A program made the position numbers and the translations under genes. A stretch of 64,000 nt of DNA, from positions 55,122,008 through 55,186,007 of the forward strand of contig CM059973.1 in the NCBI GenBank assembly GCA_030490835.1, in the 5' to 3' direction. The notes beneath the pieces were generated by a model that searched no databases, was not told the DNA's origin, and saw nothing but the letters and a program-made list of their open reading frames with translations. This document shows positions 55,809 through 64,000 of this stretch, piece by piece. This stretch comes from Annona cherimola. Its lineage: Eukaryota; Streptophyta; Magnoliopsida; Magnoliales; Annonaceae. Each line of letters begins with the position of its first letter. Position 1 is the first letter of the stretch.

Positions 55809-56842
55809 ATTTAGGATAGGATGCCTAAACGAATAGAAGAGAGAGACATAGGAAGAAGAAGTGTCCTCTCAAAAAGGGAAGAAGGGAAGAAATGAGAGAA
55901 AAACCATACATGAACTAGGAGAACGAAGCAACAAAAATTCATAAACTCCTACATCACACTTGAGCTAAGCGACCTATTTACAAGAAAATTGCCAAATCCT
56001 AACTTAAGCAACAAGCAATAAATAAATCATTGAATCCTTACACAATAACGAAACTAAAAATATAAAGGCATATATCAGAATGCAGCTTGTTGCACCCTTG
56101 TTAGGGTGCAGTAAGCTATACATAGGTCCCAACTTGGTGATGAATCAAAATCCAACTCACTCATTGCATCTAGAATCATTTATATAACGAGGATACCAAG
56201 TTTCATCCAAATCAGATATCTTCAAAGCTCCCAACTCAATAATGTGTAAAATCAACGTAATAAAATCATTTGATTTATATATTTGTTTCATGTTATATAT
56301 TCAACATCCAAATCACCTAAACATCATGTTATATGGATTAATGATTCTACAAAGTATTATAACATTATAATGCACCTACGAATGAATCTAACTATCTTTA
56401 TAATTTTACACATGATTATATATATTTTAAGCAAGCGACCCCAAGGCTCTCATTGAAATGATTTTTGGTCTTATGATAAAATAAATCATTTTAAATAAGT
56501 GAGGCCCATTTCTAGCTTGCTAAGACGTAACTAGGGTGCACCAAGTTTCGATCTAGCATATCCCAAATATAAATAAAACAAGTAAAACACTAATGTAAAC
56601 ATAAACTGCAAACCATTAACAAACTAAACATATAGATTCCCTAAAATAACAAGAACCCTAATTAAAATAACCAAAAAAAAAAGTAAACCCTAATTCAAAC
56701 TCGAAGCCAAATAAACCTGATCTTGTTCTCCATCATACCTTAACCTAGAAAGATCAACGAAAAGAAATGAAAATGACAATCAAGATCTTTGTAGGATTAC
56801 AAATGATCAATGATACTGAAAATATTTACAACTTTGAGTAAT
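55809..56842. other. Intergenic, nothing recognised
   Basis: AT-rich DNA. GGGTGCA-type motifs near 56090-56110 and 56528 hint at an old repeat, but no boundary is clear. Confidence 0.4.
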
Positions 56843-57232
56843 GATTCAATGCCTACCATAAGCATGGAGGCTCCATACTCACCATTGACTTTTTTCAATG
56901 TTAAAATATATTTTAAAAATCCAAACCAAGTATTATGTTTATCCATGTGTATTTACTTACAATCCTAAAAATTACATGTATTGCAAACTTTTATATAGTA
57001 TATTTAAACTATATATTTAAAAAAAAAAATTAATAGTGATATATTCACTCTTAAAAGATGTAATTTTTTTTTATAAAATATAAGTCTCCAATAAAAATTA
57101 TTTTTGGTAGCATGATGAAACAAGATGTGTTAAACATGATAAATGATTTGGAGTTTTAAAAAATCTATTTTTAGAAATTTTTAAAAAACAAGAGTAAAAA
57201 TTAAGTCTCCATGCTTATAGAAGTATTGAATC
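56843..57232. repeat. Foldback repeat
   Basis: Left GATTCAATGCCTACCATAAG followed by CATGGAG; reversed right GATTCAATACTTCTATAAG followed by CATGGAG. About 390 bp, no ORF. Confidence 0.65.
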
Positions 57233-57275
57233 TTTCCCCTACAACTGTAGTAGCATCAAGAAAATACTAAGATGG

Positions 57276-57350
57276 ATCTTTTTCTCCTTTTCCTTTTTCT
57301 TTTTTTTTCCTTTCCTTTTTCATTTTCCTCTTCTTTTTGTTTTCTTTTTG
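57276..57350. repeat. Polypyrimidine (C/T) tract
   Basis: About 75 bp almost entirely of T and C, low complexity. Confidence 0.85.
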
Positions 57351-57443
57351 CTTGTCATTTTAAAGAGTAACAATGATGGAGATCATGAAGCCCTAGCCGT
57401 GCACACACATTTTTGACACCTGCATAGATTTGATTTCTTTTTT

Positions 57444-57918
57444 GGGATTTCTGCAAATATGCCTATAAGTTTGACCAATATTGCATATATATCCCTAAGT
57501 TTGCCGATATTGCAAATATGCCGACAAACTTTGCATGAAATTACAAGTATGTCCCTTCCGTTAGGACGCCATTAGAATTTTATGTAAAATGATAATAATG
57601 CCCTTTAAGCCAAGTGATACACTTGCAATTTTTCAAATATTGTAAATATATTTACTATTTCATTATTTTATATATTTTTACATATATAATTATTTTCAAT
57701 TTTTTGCAGATATGCTTATAACATTTGCAAGAATTGTAAGTGTATCACTTAGCTTAAAAGGTATTATCATCATTTTACAAAAATTTTAATGGCGTCATAA
57801 CAAAAGGGATACGCTTGCAATTTCATATAAACTTTGTGTAAATATTTGCAATATTGGCAAACTTAGGGACACGGATGTAATACTGATCAAATGTTGTAGG
57901 TATATTTGCAAAAATCCC
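57444..57918. repeat. Foldback MITE with long arms
   Basis: The left end GGGATTTCTGCAAATATGCC and the reversed right end GGGATTTTTGCAAATATACC continue to pair for about 200 bp (TTGCCGATATTGCAAATAT and its partner, CCTTTAAGCCAAGTGATACA and its partner). A transcript would fold into a long hairpin. A decayed relative lies at about 60000-60230. Confidence 0.8.
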
Positions 57919-58837
57919 ATTTTTTATATTAGATTTGGGACACCTGATTTTAGGAACTTCTTAAGATTCATATTTTCAGGAATTATTTTATGATTTTATC
58001 ATTTATCAATTTGGAAACTTGTCTCATAAAAATAAGGGGACATGTCTATAGTTTTCACTCCACAATTTCTATTCTATTTCCTCATTAATTGTCTAACATC
58101 ATTCTCCTAAAATTCTTAACATTAGGAGGCTTCTTTCGGTTGCTTCTATTTTTCTTTTTCTTTTTCTTCAATTCCTTTCTAGATCAGTTTACTATAACTA
58201 CCAAAAGCTTGACATCAAATCCTCATGATTCATTGCTATCAGATATTAACGTAGAAGAGGAAGAAAAATGCTAACACCGTCAATGAAAAAGAAAAGATGA
58301 AAAGGAGAGAGAAATGAGGAGCCAGAGGAAAGGATTAGCGAGCAGAGAAAACAGACGAACAATATTAACTCAAATAATCAATAACTCAAGCATCACTCAT
58401 AAATCACATTCGCCCCACCCTATAATTAAGTAATCCTATTTGCGCAGAAAATCCTGAAGCAAAACATGAATTTGAGTCACCCATCAAATTCATAATACTT
58501 AAATCAACAGATATATACATTAAATCCCAAATCAAATAACTAAATTGCTACAATTCCAAGAAAATATTCAAAGCAAATAAATTCCAAATAGACCTTGAAT
58601 CACATTCATCAAGCTTACTGCTCATTTCCCATTCTCAATCAGCCACATTCCCAGATCCATATCAACAAATCCCTGACTCTCAACCATGTTTTACACCTCA
58701 CTAATTGCATCTGCTATCACATATGATCATCTCAAGCTTCCTTCTTCACATGTTATCTTGCTCAATTCAAGTATTACGTTATTTCACACACAAACTATAT
58801 ACATGTAAACAAAACAATTGCTTGCGGGTAGTTTTGT
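57919..58837. other. Intergenic, nothing recognised
   Basis: AT-rich DNA with a pyrimidine-rich patch near 58150. No coding motif. Confidence 0.4.
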
Positions 58838-58993
58838 TTACTTGCTGGTAACTCTTTTGGATTTCTTTTTCATGTCTTCAGATCTAAATTCCCTAAACCT
58901 TCCATAATGCATGGCCAGTTGATGTTCCACACCTAATTGCCTCATCAACTGTTCAACATGCACCATACTGATCTCATTTTGCCTTCCTCTATC
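58838..58993 (-). CDS. Unassigned open block, possible exon
   Basis: Minus-strand frame RGRQNEISMVHVEQLMRQLG followed by VEHQLAMHYGRFREFRSEDM and KKKSKRVTSK-stop. The composition looks protein-like (charged, balanced), but there is no start and no known domain. It could be a retroelement scrap or an exon. Confidence 0.2.
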   Translation of the reverse strand, partial: DRGRQNEISMVHVEQLMRQLGVEHQLAMHYGRFREFRSEDMKKKSKRVTSK

Positions 58994-59192
58994 TCACATC
59001 ACAACAATTTTCTTTTTCAGGTTTGGTAGCCATAAACAAAGTAGGCAAGCTTTTTCACTTCAAATCTAGCCTTGGCTTGATTAAAACACTCATATTGAAT
59101 TAACATACACTGTTGTTATCCTCAGATCCACAAACTTCAAACCAATTTTCATAATGTTGACAAATACCTATCCATTTATGGTAACTTGAGAA

Positions 59193-59223
<31 letters not shown>

Positions 59224-61847
59224 TAATATTTATCAAAGATAACTTCATTTTTACATCAACTTTCTCAAGAAATTTTTTTAAAAAAAAAAGCTTCTAAAAT
59301 TAGGGAGAAAATTTTCACTGAAACTTTCAAATATTCAATACACTTGGAAACAAATGTTTCAAAATAAAACAACTAGAGATGTTGATTATGTCATGATTAA
59401 AAAGTTACATTTAAAAAGAATTTCGATTATGTACTTTCTCAAAATCCTTAATTTTTTTTTTCAAATACATAGAAAATCAAAAGTTTGGAGTACAAATCTA
59501 TGTATTTTGTTAGATCCACTATCTTAGTGCTATTATCAACCATTAAATACAACAAATTCCAGTTGAATCAGACCATATTCTACCACCAAAACAAGAAGCA
59601 GCCTTCAATCTGCTGTTGAACGTTATTTAAATTAGGATTGCAAGTTAGCAGGGTTACCGCTGAAACGAACCATGCCTCTTTTGCGAAGGATAGGTTCTGA
59701 AAATATTACCCATACCGTAAGGCAAGACAGTATAAAATATTACCCATGTCCAAATTTTGGGTAGCGATGGCTCCATATCATGGATACTCTAAACCAAGCC
59801 AGGTTGATAGTTTGACTTCTAGGTGGGTACCCACAGTCACCCTAGATTTTATTTGTTATTGCTGTAAATATGTATTGTTTACATAATTATATTTGTTATT
59901 GTTGCAGATGTATGTTGTTTATACAGTATATTATTACATTTGTTGCTGTTGCAAATTGTAAATATGACATACTTATACTTTATATAAGAGCAATTTGCAT
60001 ACGTGACCACAACGCTTAACTGATATTGCAGGAATATACCTTTGTTTGATGAAATTGCAAATATACCTATAACATTTCAGTGAAATTACAAGTGTATCCC
60101 ACCCATTTGGGTTCTCTTTTCATCCATTAAATATTTTCTGAAATGACTAAAATAACCTTGTCAAGCCAAGGGATGCATTTGCAATATCATTGAAATTATG
60201 TTGGTAAGCAAAAACCCTACAACAATATATAAATAAATATATTAATAATGAAATAATAGTACTAATCAATTTAATAAACAAGATATAGAAATAATTTTTA
60301 GTATATAATAAACTCGATAAGTAATATAAGTAATAATTTAAAATTATATAATAATTTCTTTAACATAATAATTTATAATATGAAGTGTTTGACTAGCTCT
60401 CAATGCATGTATTGAGCAAAAGCAAACACAGAAATATGTGCAAGCTTCTAATTTTGATCAACATCTGATCATGGTTCAGAATATTAGTATTGGGGGGTGC
60501 ATCGGCCCACTCCAAAAATCATGCCATACAACCATATCATATCGGTATCAAACTGCATCGAACCGTATCGCACAGAATTTTTTTAACCCAAAAAATTTTG
60601 AAAAAATATGTGATAAATTTAGAAAAATAAGAAATGAAAGAATACAAAATTAGTTCATATTTTGTCTACGTATAGGATGGTGTATCGATCCCTTTTCTCT
60701 TATAAGTAGTTGTTTACAGAATATGGGCAATATGATTTTTATATGCAATATTACAACTAGAAATTAGAATATCATGCTAAAATTAAACAATAAACATGAA
60801 GAAAATAAAAAATATATAAAAGACAAATTTTACATAAATACATAGTTCAAAACTTTAAGTAGCCAAACCATGAATCATGATAAATCAATGACATAAACAT
60901 AGAAGTATAAAACATACAAAATGAAGCAGCCAAAAAATTAATATTTCAGAATTATTTATTTTAAAATTTTTAAAATAATTTAAAAAATATAGAAATCACA
61001 GACCTAGCACAAAAAATAATAACATGCATTGATCATTAATAAATATTACGTGCAACCAAGAACACATTAAATATTTATATATTCGAATTTTTTAAATTTG
61101 AAAATTTAAAAATTATATTTATAATCAAAATCCTTTGTGAAAACAGGGGTACAACAAAGATGTTATTTTTATATCATGATGGAAAAATGAAGCAACCAAA
61201 AAAATTTAATATTTCTGAATTTTCAGAATTATATTATTTTTAAAAATTAAAAAATAATTTAAAATATCAAAAGTGTCGACCTGGCACAATAATAGGATGT
61301 CATTTTTAAAGCATTTAAATGAAAAATCTTATTATTTACTATTTTCCCCCAAAATGGGTTCTTCCCACTAAATCTGCAATTACACTAAAAATAACCCCTT
61401 TTGTTTCAAATGACAACTTGATTATGGTCGAAATTGCTTCCCCTTCCTTTGAAAGTGCTAATTTTGCAAAGAAATTGCTGCCTTGAGGTGTTTTAATTCC
61501 TATTTTTGTGACCCATAGAAAACCCCATTTTCCCCAAATCTGATTATTTGCAGCTAAGATCTGTTCTCTATCTAATTTTTTTCATGATTATGGTCGGAAA
61601 TGACGTAGCTAGCTTCGAAGAATAGGAAAATGCATAACAGAACAGTATATGGGTAGAAAATGAGGCTCATAGCATATGGGATACCTAAGATTAGTTGCCC
61701 TTGGAGATTCTTAACGAGGATGAATGTTGTTTTGAAGAAAACATTGTGTAACTGGATTCCTACATTAGATAATTTATGATTTATTTCAAGTTTACTTCAG
61801 CTGCCCAAGCATCCTTTCGTTTTTCCGAAAATGGTTTGCAGCAATTT
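58994..61847. other. Intergenic repeats, no gene
   Basis: Contains an (AT)n microsatellite (59200-59226), a decayed relative of the 57-kb foldback (60000-60230), a copy of the CATGGTTC-AATATTAGTA repeat (60468) and a 266-bp-period direct repeat (ATGAAGCAGCCAAAAAATTA at 60920 and its partner at 61186). Confidence 0.55.
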
Positions 61848-62072
61848 AGATCTGCCTAAAACAGCACCAATTAGGAGAACTGAGATTACTCAAGTAGAAG
61901 GCTATAAGAGAACAAGAGGAAAGCCCCCAACAAATATGGATAGAAGTAATTACGAAAGACCTTAAAACATTAAGGATTACTGAGTGTGCAGATCATGATA
62001 GTAAAGAATGGCCCAACAAGATCCTCGCAGTTGCTCCCTCATAGGTGGGACCATGGAGAACAACTGATGATG
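61848..62072 (+). repeat. 3' fragment of an RTE-type LINE
   Basis: Remains of TAPIRRTEITQVEGYKRTRG and KPP, then stops, and the ending CTCATAGGTGGGACCATG. Homologous to 42345-42662. Decayed and without a clear tail. Confidence 0.65.
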
Positions 62073-62650
62073 AATTTAGATCCGCCCTTGAGTCAAGAAA
62101 AGCAATTGTTTCAGTGTCATAATCAAATAGATTCCCATGTTGTTGGTACCAAACTTGAGACATTAATTGATTAAAGACAAGCCTTTGAAGGCTTCATCTT
62201 CTTGGTTTTGTGTTTCTGTAGTGGATTGTTTTTAATCTTGAGTGCCTTAATTTCTGTCCTTAGCTGTTTGATATCATCCTTAACTTTATTGATTTCCATT
62301 AGTAAATGTTCCACCAACTACTGTGATTGTTGCATTTTCTCTCGGTGTTTTGCGTAGGGGAGCAATTTAGTCGAATGTGGTCAATTAATGATTTAATTCT
62401 GACAACTTGGTGGCTCTGCCTTGGATTTAGCATCTCTTAGGATCTTCTTTCTTGATTGTTTTGTTTGAGTGGAGATGATTGGATGGTTGATTTTTGCCAT
62501 GACATCATCATCAGTAGCAAGCACAAATCTTCCATCACTTTCGACCAGAATAGAGAATGGATAAAGAATTGAAATATCCAAACATTGCAATTCACTGAGA
62601 ATATTCAGTGGACCCAGTTCATCCCAACTTTCATCATCTAGGCACTAGAA
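62020..62650 (-). pseudogene. Retroelement- or pararetrovirus-like protein relic
   Basis: Minus strand, three collinear open bits. First, DESWDELGPLNILSELQCLD leads to a basic end (KQSRKKILRDAKSK). Second, LMEINKVKDDIKQLRTEIKA is coiled-coil like. Third, TIAFLDSRADLN resembles a retroviral protease box (DSGAD) with glycine replaced. Stops lie between them. The order suggests a polyprotein fragment of a retrotransposon or an endogenous pararetrovirus. The family is not settled. Confidence 0.3.
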
Positions 62651-63867
62651 ATCCAACAGGAACCCAATTCTCGACAGGACCCTAGATAACTGAATTGATG
62701 TAGAATTCATCAATGTAATCCTTCTCTAGCTATGGAACATGATATGAACTCAGGAAATGTTTAAATTAACCAGTTGCTTTAATAATTGTATATTATCCAA
62801 CATAAAAAATTGTAAATGGCATTTAAAACTTATAAAACAAATTATATTAGCTGAAACTGCTTCCTCTATTAACTTGGAAATAGAAAACTGTAGGGATTTT
62901 TTTTATAATGACAAAAGATGCCCCTTTGTAATCCCCTTTGTCTCTGGCATCACGATTCTGCAAAAAGCTAACATCTGCAAAAAGCTAATGTCTGGCTAAT
63001 AATTCGGTAAAAAGCACTGCAAATGGTGGGAGAGTATTTTCATTAGTGAATTACCAGAAAACCTAATAACTATTTACTATTTTCCCCCAAAATTAGCCCA
63101 CAATCTATCTAGTACTTTATCTTGCTTCACATTACTCTTCAATTTGATTCTAGAAGTAGCGGGGCTAAGCCAACATATAGTACTGATTGGTGCAGCTATG
63201 AACTGGAAAATTGGTTATGCTGACTTACTAGAATGGTTCAGCAATCAATTGAGGGTAACACCGCTGAAATAGATAACCCTCTCTAGGACTGCTGAGGATA
63301 GATTAGAATGCATGCATTGGCCACATGCAACTGTTGTAGTGGAGATGCAATGAATGTAAGCAGACAGGATGGTGGATTTGATTTATGGGTCAGCTTTAGC
63401 AATGACAGAGCTGTTGATTGGAAAAGGTGAGGAACCACAACAACACAGGTTTTAGTAGCAGCTGGGTTGCTTTTCATCCACCTGGTTCAACTGCATTACA
63501 TAGAGATACAGACCACTGAACTAAGCTATTTCTAGGCTACTAAGGTTATATACTCGGCCATAATTTCTGAGAGGCAAAATGGTTTTAAAGGAAGGTTAAG
63601 CTGAATGAGGATGGAGCATTGGAGATATAGTCATGAAGGAAGGAGTTGTTAAGAAGGTTGGCAACAAGTTTGTGAAGTAGATTGCTGGAGGGAAGAGGTA
63701 GAAAGGGGCAATTCTGTCGCTGAAAAATTTGAGGAGGATTTCTTGTAAATTCCAAAACCAGATCAAACTTTGGCCTCTATACAATTGGTTTTCAGAAGTT
63801 GTACAAGTTACATGCTGGCAAGATGATATTAGCAACTGTCAAAAAAAACACACTCATTGGTCACTTT
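62651..63867. other. Intergenic, nothing recognised
   Basis: Moderately AT-rich DNA. Open frames of 60-80 codons lack motifs. Confidence 0.4.
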
Positions 63868-63929
63868 AAAAATTTCCCTATTAATTCCCATCAAAAAAAA
63901 AAAAAAAAAAAAAAAAATTTCCCTATTAA
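63868..63929 (+). repeat. Micro-insertion: TTCCCATC plus poly(A) with target duplication
   Basis: AAATTTCCCTATTAA flanks (ending 63883, and 63915-63929) a tiny insert TTCCCATC followed by about two dozen A. This is the mark of target-primed insertion of a nearly empty LINE or SINE tail. Confidence 0.7.
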
Positions 63930-64000
63930 CTAATATTGCTCAGCATGCTGACATTCAAAGCATTAATATATCCCATGTTACTTCAGGATACTAACATAGT

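Overview
The window is nuclear DNA of a flowering plant, or at least a seed plant. It is AT-rich and dominated by LTR retrotransposons and MITEs. The one host gene visible is a TRF-like SANT/Myb (telobox) gene spread over about 21 kb on the minus strand. The species cannot be named from the sequence.

Positions 1-23,918 are a retrotransposon nest. The outer layer is a 5'-truncated plus-strand Ty3/gypsy element of Athila type: decayed RNase H/integrase at 826-2530, a plant-transposon 3' ORF from 3845, and a 3' LTR at 22427-23918. Inside its 3' ORF sits a second, minus-strand Athila element (4033-20312) with target-site duplication (TSD) CATGC. It has LTRs at both ends, a tRNA-Asp-type primer site, gag, protease, RT/RNase H, integrase and its own 3' ORF, all broken. 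That element was hit again by a solo LTR of its own family (14014-17302), which carries another solo LTR of an unrelated TGTTGG...CCAACA family (14053-15769, TSD ATTTT). Its 5' LTR also carries a truncated Tekay-like LTR from 18756.

Positions 23,919-32,400 hold no recognisable gene. They carry a CACTA-like element, several foldback or MITE insertions (some nested in their own kind), and short tandem repeats.

Positions 32,846-54,128 are the TRF-like gene. Exons seen on the minus strand are a long N-terminal exon (53235-54128), two tentative middle exons (41.2-41.6 kb), the SANT exon (to 40803), the DKWR exon (35547-35604) and the C-terminal exon (32846-32980). Two in-frame stops and a phase problem suggest a pseudogene or a broken allele. 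Its introns are packed with transposons: a solo LTR nested in a solo LTR of the same family (35922-39398), an RTE-type LINE tail, a chromovirus solo LTR (42871-43292), and a defective chromovirus (43661-52597) that contains a 2.7-kb solo LTR and an inverted copy of its own 5' half.

Positions 54,200-64,000 are AT-rich intergenic DNA with several long-TIR foldback elements, a LINE tail, a weak retroelement-like protein relic near 62 kb and a tiny poly(A) insertion.

No rRNA, tRNA or CRISPR feature was seen. Most of the sequence reads as a record of successive insertion, recombination to solo LTRs, and C-to-T type decay.
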